This document shows, piece by piece, positions 1 to 8,617 of a DNA stretch of 64,000 bases (the first letter of the stretch is position 1; every line of letters begins with the position of its first letter). Source of the DNA: UBA3910 sp002391465. GTDB taxonomy: Bacteria > Bacillota > Limnochordia > Darwinibacteriales > Darwinibacteriaceae. The notes under the pieces are model-generated. The model had not been told where the DNA came from, did no database searches, and was given only the letters and a program-made list of their open reading frames with translations. A program made the position numbers and the translations under genes. The stretch lies in the NCBI GenBank assembly GCA_030054835.1, contig JASGVS010000021.1:16056-80055 (forward strand), in the 5' to 3' direction.

Positions 1-323
1 GGATAACGGGCTACAACGTCTTCCAACTCCTCACCCAAGAGCCATTTACCCAAATTGCACTGGGTCGGATCGAGTTCAATACTGAAGTTATCAGCTGTTC
101 CATCGATTATGTAGTCCTGCAGGTGGAGGGACCAGCGCACATGTTCCACTTCCCTCTGCACGAGCGATGCGTAGATCTGCTCCGCCGCCTGGATGCGGGA
201 GGCGGCCTCCCTTGTCTTCTGAATTCCATTGATACTGATGCCCGTTGTGATCAGGGCCATTACAATCAAAAACAAGAACCCTATTCTCAGTTTAGTGCGA
301 ATCGTTATCCTCCAACGCGACAT
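1..323 (-). CDS. Methyl-accepting chemotaxis protein, N-terminal part, with CZB-like sensor (partial)
   Basis: This minus-strand reading frame runs off the left edge of the window, so only about 107 N-terminal residues are seen. A basic N-terminus is followed by one transmembrane segment (about residues 13-32) and a helical region with the CZB signature: H61-x2-W64 and, further on, DPxxC89-x2-GKW94. CZB domains bind zinc in bacterial chemoreceptors and some c-di-GMP enzymes, so a chemoreceptor or related signal transducer is the likely identity; the HAMP and signalling parts would lie outside the window. The ATG at 323 is chosen over the one at 329 because it lies about 7 nt from GGGAGGAG. 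A sigma-H-like promoter (359-386) sits just upstream and a 13-bp perfect inverted repeat (353-365) overlaps its -10 half. Confidence 0.75.
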   Translation of the reverse strand, partial: MSRWRITIRTKLRIGFLFLIVMALITTGISINGIQKTREAASRIQAAEQIYASLVQREVEHVRWSLHLQDYIIDGTADNFSIELDPTQCNLGKWLLGEELEDVVARY

Positions 324-352
324 TATCATCTCCTCCCATTGGATTTCTTCTA

Positions 353-365
353 AAGAACAGTTCTT
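353..365. promoter_or_regulatory. 13-bp perfect palindrome (AAGAAC-A-GTTCTT)
   Basis: A six-base inverted repeat with a single central base lies between the chemoreceptor start and the c-di-GMP enzyme. It covers the -10 half of the predicted sigma-H promoter of the chemoreceptor, where a repressor could act. No regulator is assigned. Confidence 0.35.
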
Positions 366-386
366 GATAACTAACATTATTCCTGT
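359..386 (-). promoter_or_regulatory. Sigma-H-like promoter of the chemoreceptor
   Basis: On the minus strand AGGA (384-381) followed by A-T-A is separated by 17 nt from GAAC (363-360). This fits the Spo0H pattern RNAGGAWWW-N11/12-RNNGAATWW in its -35 half and in spacing; the -10 half has C instead of T. The GAA lies about 38 nt before the ATG at 323. Confidence 0.5.
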
Positions 387-537
387 CAAAAAACACCAAC
401 TACTCGTGAAATGGGTCACAGCACAGCATTTCCCTTGAATCTTCCACTTCTTCCCCGCAGGATTTCATCCTGTTGTCGAGTAATCAAAAACCAATAAATG
501 TAATTGACTTGAATTGAAGTATAAGGAGGGGATCATT

Positions 538-2778
538 CTGTTTAATCGACAAAACGGTGACAGCGTCAGTCTTCGGCCTTACATACTCCCTGTTGCCCTG
601 ATTATTATCACCCTAATCGTGGGTGGCGGGTTTGTGTTGCGGGCTGTACGTAATTTCCATTTCCGCGTCCTCAATGAACAGTCTGTCCAATACGCTCACA
701 GTTACGCCGATGGCATCACGAAAACGGCCCAGGCTACCGCCGCCATCGATGAACTCTTGGAAGCAAAGCTTCTCACCGCAGGCAGAACGATCGCCCTTTA
801 CGAAGAGGAAGTGAGTGGAGAGAGCCTGGCAGCTCTGGCCGCTTCCCTGGAACTGGATGAGGTCTACTACTTCAACGCCGAGGGGGAAATACTCTTCTCA
901 AACCACGGCCGTTATATAGGTTGGCGCCCACCTATTGGCCACCCAGTGGAAGATTTCATGCTGAGTGGAGATCAAATCAGGGTAGAAGAAATCCGGCCCG
1001 ATACGGAATCGGGCAATCTGTTTAAGTATGCGTATATCCGCTCAGGCGGCGGGTTTTTTCAAATAGGTATTTCCGCCCAGACAGTGGAAGGGCTACTGCA
1101 CGCCTTTCGGCCCGTCACCATTCTACGGGAAATCGCGGAGGGTTCTGAACACGTAGACAGCATCAGTTTCGTCAACAACGACTTTCGCATTGAAGAAAGC
1201 TCCGACCCTGCCCTAATCGGCCTCGAGCTCGATTCGCCTGACTTAAGGACTGGGCTGGCGGGCAGTGACGCCTTTTCCTTTGTTTACGCCCTGCAGGATG
1301 AGCCGTATTACTACGTCCACGCACCTGTCATTGTAGATGGAGAAAGGGTGGGCGGCCTACTCATCAGCCGCTCCTTGGAAAACACCAACCGCCTGGTGCG
1401 CCAAACCACCGCCCTGGGCCTTGCTGCCTTTTCCATTGTTGGCTTGGCCCTGTTCTATGCCCTATACATGACTTACCGCCGGAAAAAGGAGTTGTACCAG
1501 CTGTCCAACCTGCATAGTGCGACCGGTCTGCCTAACCGTCGCTCACTCCATAGGAGAATATCCAGGTGCAGCCAGCCCGGCTCTGCCCTGTTCTTAATAC
1601 ACATATACCGTTTGGACAACCTGGACCACACCTACGGTCACCGCTTTGTGGAAGGTTTCTTTCAAGACTTAGCCCGGCACCTGCAGGAAGCCTTCTCCCA
1701 TCAATATGAGTTTGTCCATTACGCCGATAACCGCCTTGCCCTTTTCATCGAGGATGCCCTGAGTAGAGATACACTGGAAGATCTGGCCCAGCAGTTCAGC
1801 AATTCGGTTCTGGACTTTTTTGGCCAGATGGGTCTCTTGAAACAGTTGGGCGTTGGTGTCGCCATCGTGCAGGTAGGAGAAAACAACCACACTCCAGAAG
1901 AGCTCTTTGCCGATGGGGCCATTACCCTTTTGAACCACTCCGAAGATTCTCCGTTGCCCTATACCTTTTTCAGCCAGTCCATGAAGGAAAGACTGCAGCG
2001 GGAAAACGCCATTTCTGAGGAGCTGCGCACATTCTTAATCGGCCAGAGGGACCAACTGCTTGCGGTGGAATTCCAGCCCATCCTCGATCTGGCAACCGGT
2101 GAAATAGCTGCCTTTGAAGCATTAACCCGTATGCGTTCACCTAATCTGGGTCAGGTTAGCCCGTTGGAGTTTATCTCCATCGCCGAAAGGGAGCAGCTCA
2201 TTGGCGAGCTGGACCTGTGGGTGCTGAAGCAAGGCTGCCTCTTTCTCCGAAGGCTGGAACAGAGCGGTTTCCCCCAAGTCAGTGTGGCAGTCAACATCTC
2301 CGGGAAAGAGCTGTACAACCCCGCCTTCCCCAGCCGCGTTGGACTCGTCGTCCAGGAACACGGGATCAATCCGGCCCGCCTTGTCCTGGAGATTACCGAG
2401 TCCATCATGTTTGAGTCTTTTGCGGAAATCTCGGCAGCTATCAGGGAACTGAAAAAACACGGTGTGGAAATTGCCATTGATGACTTCGGGGTAGGCTACT
2501 CTTCCTTTGCCAGGCTGGAAGAGCTGCCCGTTGATGAGGTGAAAATCGATAAGTCCTTTATCGACGGCATTCTCACAAAAGACCGCGACCGCCTGATCAT
2601 CGGTGAACTAGTGGCCATGTGTCATAAACTCGGCTTAAGGGTTGTGGCGGAAGGGGTCGAAGAAGAAGAACAAAGGCAGTACCTCCGGGAACAGGGCTGC
2701 GATATGATGCAGGGCTTCCTGTTCAGCCGTTCACTGCCTATAGATACCGCTATAAACAAACTTAAGGGCGTGGTCTAG
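538..2778 (+). CDS. Membrane-bound c-di-GMP phosphodiesterase (degenerate GGDEF + EAL)
   Basis: The protein hydrolyses c-di-GMP and senses an extracytoplasmic signal. In order: one TM segment (about residues 14-34), an external sensor region of about 250 residues, a second TM (about 295-315), a degenerate GGDEF domain and a C-terminal EAL domain. At the GGDEF position the chain reads YADNR (about 395-399), so cyclase activity is unlikely. The EAL domain is intact: E527-A-L, an N in AVNIS, E in LEITES, D648-D649-F-G, K in VKIDKSF and E in VVAEGVE. A TTG at 514 is in frame but has no Shine-Dalgarno sequence; AAGGAGGGG (523-531) lies 8 nt before a CTG at 538, so CTG is the preferred start. No canonical start exists between there and TM1. 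It converges on the DUF2207 gene with only 5 nt between them. Confidence 0.85.
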   Translation: MFNRQNGDSVSLRPYILPVALIIITLIVGGGFVLRAVRNFHFRVLNEQSVQYAHSYADGITKTAQATAAIDELLEAKLLTAGRTIALYEEEVSGESLAALAASLELDEVYYFNAEGEILFSNHGRYIGWRPPIGHPVEDFMLSGDQIRVEEIRPDTESGNLFKYAYIRSGGGFFQIGISAQTVEGLLHAFRPVTILREIAEGSEHVDSISFVNNDFRIEESSDPALIGLELDSPDLRTGLAGSDAFSFVYALQDEPYYYVHAPVIVDGERVGGLLISRSLENTNRLVRQTTALGLAAFSIVGLALFYALYMTYRRKKELYQLSNLHSATGLPNRRSLHRRISRCSQPGSALFLIHIYRLDNLDHTYGHRFVEGFFQDLARHLQEAFSHQYEFVHYADNRLALFIEDALSRDTLEDLAQQFSNSVLDFFGQMGLLKQLGVGVAIVQVGENNHTPEELFADGAITLLNHSEDSPLPYTFFSQSMKERLQRENAISEELRTFLIGQRDQLLAVEFQPILDLATGEIAAFEALTRMRSPNLGQVSPLEFISIAEREQLIGELDLWVLKQGCLFLRRLEQSGFPQVSVAVNISGKELYNPAFPSRVGLVVQEHGINPARLVLEITESIMFESFAEISAAIRELKKHGVEIAIDDFGVGYSSFARLEELPVDEVKIDKSFIDGILTKDRDRLIIGELVAMCHKLGLRVVAEGVEEEEQRQYLREQGCDMMQGFLFSRSLPIDTAINKLKGVV

Positions 2779-2783
2779 AGCGC

Positions 2784-4562
2784 CTAGCGCGCTCCACCAC
2801 CGCCGCCGCCAAAGCCGCCGCCTCCACCACCGGTAAAGCCTCCCCCGGTTCCTGTGGTAGCTATGGACTGGGTTAGGGACGACTCAAAAGAATTGGTGAA
2901 CCTTGTGAAGCGGCTGCTGGAGAAGGTATGGTAGTAGATGAACCAGCCGCTGCCGAAATTGTAAGCCCCGTCCCGGAGATCGGGGAAAACGAGATTAAGC
3001 TGATTGAGCAGCTGATCCCCAACGCCCAGGATGTAGGCATAGGGTACATACTCTTCCCAGATGCCCAGGCTGCCAATGCGGCTGGTATCCACCCGGGAGA
3101 AGTCCTTCAGGTAGCGGCGAAGGGCACGCCACTTAGTGTACTGGGCCTGACCCTGGGGCGTCCGCCGCTCTGCCCCGAAGGCGGCCATAAAAAAGGTGAC
3201 CAGGCCCATAATCAGGCAGGCAATACCGGTAAGGAACATATCGAGGCTGAAGGGAATCCCGCAGCCGATGAAAAGGAGCGTGCCAGGGACAAGGAACCAG
3301 TACACGCGCTTATTGCCCTCAAAAAACTGATATTTTTTCCCTTCGGCATCGATCTCCTTTGACCATTCCTGCCAAAACTCGCGAAAATCCTTCTTCTCAT
3401 CCCTAACGTACTCCTCAATTTCCGTTAAGCTGATGCGGTCCCGCTCCGTCCTTTCAAACAGGAAGGACAGGAGCTTTTGTTCATAACCGGAAAGCTTATC
3501 CCCGGCCGATTCGCTCCTTTCCCTACGGATAAAGGCGTAGTCGGCCTCATCTTTCCGCCTGCCTGCTTCAGGTGTTTCCTCAATTTGCAGATACCCACGC
3601 CGGGCAAGGTCTAATACAGTTGCCATGAACGTCTGTCCGTCAATGGGACGCTGCCAGAGGACACCCAATACAGCCGGGGGATACTTGGCGGGGAGTTCCT
3701 TGTAATACTTGTCTTTGAAACCCGGGTGGGGTTTGGCGTAGTTGTAGTAGATATAGGCGTTGAGGAGATAAAAGACTGCCACCACAATTAGGGCAGCATA
3801 GGGATCGAACTTCTTCAGTCTCTCCCGCCTTTCCCGCCTCTCAATCTTGCCCTCTTCCTCAGCCACAATCCCCGCCAAACCATCCTTGTTGGTGGTTCGT
3901 TCAGCCAGAGGCACAAGCCTGGTGGGAAAGACTACCCTGCCTTCCACGAAGGTGCGGGAGGGCAGATCGTCCACTTCCCAAACGATTTCCTGGGGTGAAG
4001 CAATGGTAACAACGCCCTGACGCGGCCCATGTCCCCAGGCCAGGATTTCATCCTGCTGAGCACCGTAAGGCAGCCACAGGGTTATCCGCACGTGATCTCT
4101 AGGCTTCTCCCACTGATCGCCGACGAATTGGTAGTAAAACTCGGCCACATCGTTATGTTTCAAGACCACATTATCCAGTACATAGCTCAGCTGAAAGATC
4201 CGGATCTCATCTTCCGCCTCGAAACTCCAGTCTATGTAAAGCTGGCCGTCCTTAGTGGTGACGAAGTAGGTGCCGGTCGGACCCGGTGAATCCCGCTCTA
4301 AGCGGGTGTAGGGAACCGAGTTTTCCGAGATGACCACATCCCGCACTTCCAAACCGCGGTCCAAATCGATCCACTGGTACATTCCCGTGTACCTGCCGTT
4401 GAACTGGACAGTGTGGGTTTCCGTTACACGCACAATACCGTCCGCACCGAGGCGAGCATCAATCTCCAGATCCAAAAAGTGATAGGAGCGCGCCAAAACC
4501 GGTTGTGCCAACAGTAACAGTAGAAGCAGTGGTAATATGAATAGCGCGGGTTTTCGCTGCAT
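2784..4562 (-). CDS. DUF2207 family membrane protein
   Basis: This 592-residue protein has a clear signal peptide (residues 1-24, poly-Leu core), an extracytoplasmic beta-rich DUF2207 domain (about 25-220), a TM segment near 256-274, a cytoplasmic stretch, two close TM segments (about 425-465) and a low-complexity C-terminus very rich in glycine (GGG repeats, last 25 residues). This order and the Gly-rich tail are typical of the DUF2207 family, whose function is unknown. The ATG has an excellent site (AAAGGAGGGG, 5-6 nt). It is divergent from the transglutaminase-like gene and both have sigma-H-like promoters in the shared 146-nt gap, which suggests joint control. Confidence 0.85.
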   Translation of the reverse strand: MQRKPALFILPLLLLLLLAQPVLARSYHFLDLEIDARLGADGIVRVTETHTVQFNGRYTGMYQWIDLDRGLEVRDVVISENSVPYTRLERDSPGPTGTYFVTTKDGQLYIDWSFEAEDEIRIFQLSYVLDNVVLKHNDVAEFYYQFVGDQWEKPRDHVRITLWLPYGAQQDEILAWGHGPRQGVVTIASPQEIVWEVDDLPSRTFVEGRVVFPTRLVPLAERTTNKDGLAGIVAEEEGKIERRERRERLKKFDPYAALIVVAVFYLLNAYIYYNYAKPHPGFKDKYYKELPAKYPPAVLGVLWQRPIDGQTFMATVLDLARRGYLQIEETPEAGRRKDEADYAFIRRERSESAGDKLSGYEQKLLSFLFERTERDRISLTEIEEYVRDEKKDFREFWQEWSKEIDAEGKKYQFFEGNKRVYWFLVPGTLLFIGCGIPFSLDMFLTGIACLIMGLVTFFMAAFGAERRTPQGQAQYTKWRALRRYLKDFSRVDTSRIGSLGIWEEYVPYAYILGVGDQLLNQLNLVFPDLRDGAYNFGSGWFIYYHTFSSSRFTRFTNSFESSLTQSIATTGTGGGFTGGGGGGFGGGGGGAR

Positions 4563-4584
4563 TGCAACCCCTCCTTTGCTAGTT

Positions 4585-4613
4585 TATTTCTACTAACAAA
4601 TTCCCATTCCTCC
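4585..4613 (-). promoter_or_regulatory. Sigma-H-like promoter of the DUF2207 gene
   Basis: On the minus strand AGGA (4611-4608) and GAAATA (4590-4585) are separated by exactly 17 nt. The GAA lies 26 nt before the ATG at 4562. The -35 half has one mismatch (G in WWW) and the -10 half has A instead of T. Confidence 0.5.
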
Positions 4614-4634
4614 CCCCTAAACGGGGCCATCGGT

Positions 4635-4663
4635 GCAGGATTCCCTGGACGTTAGTTGAATAG
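4635..4663 (+). promoter_or_regulatory. Sigma-H-like promoter of the transglutaminase-like gene
   Basis: GCAGGATTC and GTTGAATAG are placed so that AGGA (4637-4640) and GAAT (4658-4661) are 17 nt apart, very close to the Spo0H consensus. The -10 half is about 48 nt before the TTG start. Confidence 0.65.
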
Positions 4664-4708
4664 AAGGGTAAATTGCGAAATAAAGCACAAACAGGGAAGT
4701 GATCTGAG

Positions 4709-6634
4709 TTGCGGGTTAAAAGAATCCTTTGGTCTGTACTCCTTGCCCTCCTGCTGGTTTCTGGTCTAGCTGCGGCCCAGGAAGTGCTGGGGGACGATTG
4801 GTATGTTATCGAGCAGGACGGGGTGGCCAGCGGCTATGGCCGCGACCAATGGTACAAAACGGAAGACGGGTATTATTTCAGCAGTTTCTTCGAGCTTAAT
4901 CTTGAGTTCCTGGGCACAGCCTACGTGCATCTAGAACATATAGACGCCTGGACAGATGCCGATTACAGGCTGATTAAAGTGCTGCGCATCAGCAGCATCG
5001 ATGGTGCCCAGACCAGGCACGAAGCAGTGTTTACATATCATGAAAACAGCACCGAAATCGCTGTGACCAACACGGATACAACGGGCACAGAAAAGACCAG
5101 GGTGATTGAGCTGGCTGGAGCAACACCCATCTACCTCAGCGATTCTTTCCTAGCAAAGCTCTTCAGCGAAGGAAAATTAGCTGTAGGCCAAACCTACACC
5201 TTTGCCCAGTGGGAACTGGACGAAGTGGTGGAAATGGAAATGCGGATTGACGAGGTCAAAGCATTCGAATACGCCGGTGAGGCAGTTGAGGTCTTTGTAG
5301 TCTTCCAGGATACGGGCTCCCTGGAAGCCACGGTTTGGGTTGACGCAGAGGGTCACACCTATCACTCCGAATCACTAGGGGGCAGCCTGGTCATTCGTAA
5401 GGTAGACCCCAACAATCTGCCCGAACTGCAGACTATGGCAGCTGATGTACTGATGGTGCCAGGCAACATTGCGGTCCAAAACCCCCACCGCAGCGAAGCC
5501 AGTCTTATCACAGTGGAATGGAAAGACATTCCCCTTGGTGATTTGTCCCTAACAGATAACCGTCAGACTATTACCCAGTCCCTTTCTAACACCTCTGTTC
5601 AGCTGGCAATTAAGCGGGAGGAAAGGGATTTTACCGGCCAAGTGCTGCTTCCCGTGCAAGATCCGACCTTTGCCCCCTACCTCGCGGATACGGACTACAT
5701 CAGCCCATCAAACCCGGAGGTTCAGAACCTGGTTGAGGAGATCCTGGCAGGAGAAACGGACGGCTGGCAGGCTGCCCAGCTCATTTTGGCATGGGTTTAC
5801 AACAACATCACCGCCCGGCTTGTGGCCCGCAATCTGACCACAGAGGAGATCCTGGCGGAGCGGGCTGGTAAATGCGCCGAGTATGCTACGCTGTACGCTG
5901 CCCTGGCCCGGGCGGCTGGGCTTCCCACCAAACTGGTTGTGGGGGAACGCTACATGGGCAGTATGTGGATCGCCCATATGTGGAATGAAATCTGGTTGGG
6001 TGAGTGGATCGCCGTTGACGCCTCCCATAATCAGATTGCCCCCGATGCCCTTTTGGTCAAGTTCACCGCGGGCGACACGCTGATCGGCACCAGGGATATC
6101 CGCCTCAGATTGGTAAGCAAACTAAGTATCACGATTGATGAGGTTAAAATGGCCGAATTGGGTATGGGGCCAGCAGTCAAAACGGGCCGGGACGGGCAGA
6201 CGTACTATAACGCCGAGTACTACTGTGAGATCGCAGTGCCGGAAGGTTGGATCACCATGGAAGGGGAAGACCAAGGCTTTCCCCTTTTGATCCTGGAAAA
6301 CCCCCGGGATAGGAACTTTTCAGCCATTCTGGTCATGATGGGGGTTCCGAAAGGAACGAGAGCGGACCAGATCATGGCAGCGAGGATTGCCGCCATGCCC
6401 ACCCTCCTCCCCAATTTCAAGTTCATTGGGGAAGGAACAGCTGTAATTCAAGGGGAGCTCGCTGCTGCGGCTTATTGGGCATACGGAAACGAGCCTCGCC
6501 TCAAACAGGCAAACCAGCTTCTGATCAAAGAAGATGTGGCCTATATCTTTATCTTTACCGCCCTGGAAGAGGTGTGGGAGGATTACGAGTACCTGATTGA
6601 GACAATTACAGCCGGTTTTAAAAGTTATTTATAA
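4709..6634 (+). CDS. Secreted transglutaminase-like cysteine protease/peptidase fold protein
   Basis: The 641-residue protein has a signal peptide (residues 1-23, ending AAA-Q) and is therefore exported. A beta-rich N-terminal half is followed by a transglutaminase-like core with the catalytic triad C389 (GKCAEYA), H423 (AHMWNE) and D437 (VDASHN). Such domains in bacteria mostly act as peptidases or cross-linking-type enzymes on proteins or cell-wall peptides; the substrate cannot be told. About 170 residues follow the core and contain a separate alpha/beta-like region. The start is TTG, 4-6 nt after a purine-rich GGGAAGTGA. A terminator follows directly at 6641-6667. Confidence 0.8.
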   Translation: MRVKRILWSVLLALLLVSGLAAAQEVLGDDWYVIEQDGVASGYGRDQWYKTEDGYYFSSFFELNLEFLGTAYVHLEHIDAWTDADYRLIKVLRISSIDGAQTRHEAVFTYHENSTEIAVTNTDTTGTEKTRVIELAGATPIYLSDSFLAKLFSEGKLAVGQTYTFAQWELDEVVEMEMRIDEVKAFEYAGEAVEVFVVFQDTGSLEATVWVDAEGHTYHSESLGGSLVIRKVDPNNLPELQTMAADVLMVPGNIAVQNPHRSEASLITVEWKDIPLGDLSLTDNRQTITQSLSNTSVQLAIKREERDFTGQVLLPVQDPTFAPYLADTDYISPSNPEVQNLVEEILAGETDGWQAAQLILAWVYNNITARLVARNLTTEEILAERAGKCAEYATLYAALARAAGLPTKLVVGERYMGSMWIAHMWNEIWLGEWIAVDASHNQIAPDALLVKFTAGDTLIGTRDIRLRLVSKLSITIDEVKMAELGMGPAVKTGRDGQTYYNAEYYCEIAVPEGWITMEGEDQGFPLLILENPRDRNFSAILVMMGVPKGTRADQIMAARIAAMPTLLPNFKFIGEGTAVIQGELAAAAYWAYGNEPRLKQANQLLIKEDVAYIFIFTALEEVWEDYEYLIETITAGFKSYL

Positions 6635-6640
6635 AGATAA

Positions 6641-6667
6641 GGCGCGGACAAAATCCGCGCCTATTTT
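6641..6667. terminator. Bidirectional Rho-independent terminator
   Basis: GGCGCGGA and TCCGCGCC form an 8-bp stem with a 5-nt loop, followed by TATTTT on plus and TTATC on minus. The stop codon of the convergent AEC permease lies in the right arm and tail, so both genes appear to end here. Confidence 0.75.
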
Positions 6668-7554
6668 AACAGTAAGATGGGTATAAGCACAAAGCTGAGG
6701 GCAGTGGGTACCAACACGCCTAAGGTGGCCAGCTCCTCGTCTGCCCCCAACGTTGAGGCAACCATGGCGGTGGTCAAGAGCGGGGGCATGGCCAGCATCA
6801 AAAGGAGTATTTCCCGAAGGGGCTCCGCCAGATCCAAAAAGAGCAGAAAGGGAAGCCCGATGAGGGGACTTAGCACAAGGCGGTGCAGGACCACTCCCCA
6901 CACTTCCCTACGCCAGGCCTTGGTCTCCAGCGTTATTGCCAGCAGCGAGCCTAAGATAAGCATGGCCGAAACAACGCACATACCGCTCAGAAGCTCCAAT
7001 GCACCAAGGATGGGTTGGTATAATTTCAGGCCTGACAGGCCTGCCGCTAAACCGGCGAGCAGGGCGAAGATGTTCCAGTTAAAGAGGCGCTTCAGACTGA
7101 ACTTTGGCCCCTCCCTAAGTTCTGACACGCCGTAGCTCCAGTAATAAAGGGCGGCACCCAGTTCAAATAAGAAGGCGTAGACAACGTATTCGTCGCCAAA
7201 TAGGGTCAGAATGATGGGCATGGGCAAAAAGATGTTGTTGCCATTGGTACAGAGAATCCCGTATAGGCCCTGTACCTTGCCCTCCAAGCCCAACTTGCGG
7301 CCGCTCCAGCGGGCGGTGAAGGCGAGCACAACGGAAACAATCAGGCCGATAACAACAAAAACCCAACCTTGACGCAGGGCGTCAAGTTCAATGTTTTTAT
7401 ACATGGATACAAACAGGAGGGCGGGAAAAGCAACCCGCACCACCAACCTACTCAGCTTGCGGTCGAAGCCTATATCCAATACACCCAGGCGGTGCAGGCC
7501 CATTCCCGTTAGTATCAACAGGATAAGCATCACAAAAGGTTCAATGATCTGCAG
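6661..7554 (-). CDS. AEC (auxin efflux carrier) family permease
   Basis: A hydrophobic protein with about ten predicted TM segments and the family features: a GxGxxxxRLGxLD-type first helix, the RVAFPALLF stretch in helix 2, and a central GNNIFLPMPI motif close to the broken helix of this fold. Members export or import carboxylates such as malate or auxin-like compounds; the substrate is not predictable here. GTG at 7533 gives a chain that lacks the usual 7-8 residues before the first helix. The frame continues upstream to a CTG at 7554, 7 nt after a strong GAGGGGG, and this longer start matches the family better. It is the second CTG candidate in the window. A sigma-A promoter lies at 7598-7626. 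Confidence 0.8.
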   Translation of the reverse strand: MQIIEPFVMLILLILTGMGLHRLGVLDIGFDRKLSRLVVRVAFPALLFVSMYKNIELDALRQGWVFVVIGLIVSVVLAFTARWSGRKLGLEGKVQGLYGILCTNGNNIFLPMPIILTLFGDEYVVYAFLFELGAALYYWSYGVSELREGPKFSLKRLFNWNIFALLAGLAAGLSGLKLYQPILGALELLSGMCVVSAMLILGSLLAITLETKAWRREVWGVVLHRLVLSPLIGLPFLLFLDLAEPLREILLLMLAMPPLLTTAMVASTLGADEELATLGVLVPTALSFVLIPILLLK

Positions 7555-7597
7555 CGGTGATCCCCCTCTTCTAAGACTTAGCTAAACCCTGCTGTCA

Positions 7598-7626
7598 ATC
7601 TTACCACTTCGGACCCCGGGCCTCAA
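7598..7626 (-). promoter_or_regulatory. Sigma-A promoter of the AEC permease
   Basis: TTGAGG (7626-7621), 17-nt spacer and TAAGAT (7603-7598) on the minus strand, 30 nt upstream of the Shine-Dalgarno sequence. Confidence 0.5.
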
Positions 7627-7651
7627 GTACCATTCTTTTTGAGCCTGAACG

Positions 7652-7680
7652 GCAGGTATTAGCGCTAAAAGCACGAATTA
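7652..7680 (+). promoter_or_regulatory. Sigma-H-like promoter of the 7715 gene
   Basis: AGGT followed by A-T-T (7654-7660) and GAATTA (7675-7680) are 17 nt apart. The -35 half deviates by one base (T for A). The GAAT is 37 nt before the ATG. Confidence 0.5.
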
Positions 7681-7714
7681 TCTAGCATAACCTTGTCCTT
7701 AAAGGAGCGATTGC

Positions 7715-8281
7715 ATGTCTAAGTATGAACGGTTGATAATCTACCCGTTGCTGTTCATTGCCCTCTTCTGCGCGTTGACAGGCGTGAATATGGTCAACGC
7801 AACTCAGCAGTTCATAGACAAAATAGTGGCGAAGGAAATCGTGGTGATCAACGATGCAGGGGATACCGTGGCATCGTTCAAATACGATCAGGAAAAAGAA
7901 AACGTGAGTTTGGAGATGTATAATGGGGACGGAGTCCGTACCCTCTCCCTCCTCTCCTACGATGACGGAGGGGCCATCGGCCTCTTTAACCGGGAAGGCT
8001 ACCTCACAACGGCTATTCAAAACGATGGCCAAGCTGGGACCCTTCACCTGTACAACGGCACGAGCAAGGAGACAAAACTGGTTGGCCTGCGCAGCGGCCT
8101 TTACGGCGGTGTGGTAGAAGTGAATAACGCCAGGGGTCTTCCCACAGCCATCCTGGGCAACAACGCCCACAACAACGGCTATCTGGGTCTCTTTAGGGGA
8201 GAATTACTCGGCTTCTTAAGCCCCCAGATCATTCTGAATGTGGGTGAAACAGAAGCAACGATCGAAACTGCTAAGAAATAA
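7715..8281 (+). CDS. Membrane-anchored beta-rich protein of unknown function
   Basis: I do not recognise this 188-residue protein. It has one N-terminal TM anchor (about residues 7-28) without an obvious cleavage site, a short amphipathic helix (about 30-42) and then a run of short beta-type units with repeated turns (patterns such as VVINDAGD, SLEMYNGDG, IGLFNREG, LHLYNGTS), which look like a beta-helix or beta-propeller-like solenoid outside the membrane. The ATG follows AAGGAGCG at about 6 nt. It is monocistronic: a sigma-H-like promoter stands in front and a strong terminator behind. Confidence 0.6.
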   Translation: MSKYERLIIYPLLFIALFCALTGVNMVNATQQFIDKIVAKEIVVINDAGDTVASFKYDQEKENVSLEMYNGDGVRTLSLLSYDDGGAIGLFNREGYLTTAIQNDGQAGTLHLYNGTSKETKLVGLRSGLYGGVVEVNNARGLPTAILGNNAHNNGYLGLFRGELLGFLSPQIILNVGETEATIETAKK

Positions 8282-8297
8282 GACGGCACAAATATTG

Positions 8298-8341
8298 AAG
8301 CTCCTATTAGTGCAGCACACTGCGCTAATAGGAGCTTTTTT
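8298..8341 (+). terminator. Rho-independent terminator after the 7715 gene
   Basis: A 12-bp near-perfect stem (AGCTCCTATTAG with its complement, 8299-8310 and 8325-8336) is followed by a run of seven T. Confidence 0.9.
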
Positions 8342-8600
8342 ATTGACTCAGAGCCTGCCGCCCTTTTGCAGTGATGGCCAGGGTTGAAAGGGAAACCCGA
8401 TTGCACATGGATGCGTAAGGACAGCCGCCGCAGGGCAGCTCGCAATCTGCCGGCCCATCATCCCTCTCCACAAAACCCAAACGGACAAGTTCATCCAAGG
8501 CCGCATCCACCAAGGCCAAGGGTTTACCAAGCTTGACTGCCAACTCCGGTTTGGACACGTACTCTCCGCTGGCCAAGGCCAGGAGCAGTTCCTTAATCAT
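8340..8600 (-). CDS. feoC: FeoC-like winged-helix protein with cysteine cluster
   Basis: The 86-residue protein has an N-terminal winged-helix fold (about residues 1-48, KPELAVKLGKP recognition region) followed by a cysteine cluster C-x3-C-x2-C-x5-C (about 53-66) that could hold an Fe-S cluster. This size, fold and cysteine pattern, directly after feoB, are those of FeoC-type regulators, which modulate FeoB stability or activity. It is the last gene of a feoABC operon, 17 nt after feoB, with its own good ribosome site (GGAGGTAAAGGA before ATG). Confidence 0.8.
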   Translation of the reverse strand: MIKELLLALASGEYVSKPELAVKLGKPLALVDAALDELVRLGFVERDDGPADCELPCGGCPYASMCNRVSLSTLAITAKGRQALSQ

Positions 8601-8617
8601 TCCTTTACCTCCAAACT

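Noticed and set aside
459..481. AGGA...GAGT element before the EAL protein as another sigma-H promoter
   Set aside because: Spacing is 15 nt rather than 17-18 and the -10 half is GAGT; the stretch is better described as a CAGGAT/ATCCTG hairpin.
2773..2795. GAGCGC/GCGCTC hairpin between the EAL and DUF2207 genes as a terminator
   Set aside because: No T run on either strand; it mainly consists of the two stop-codon regions.
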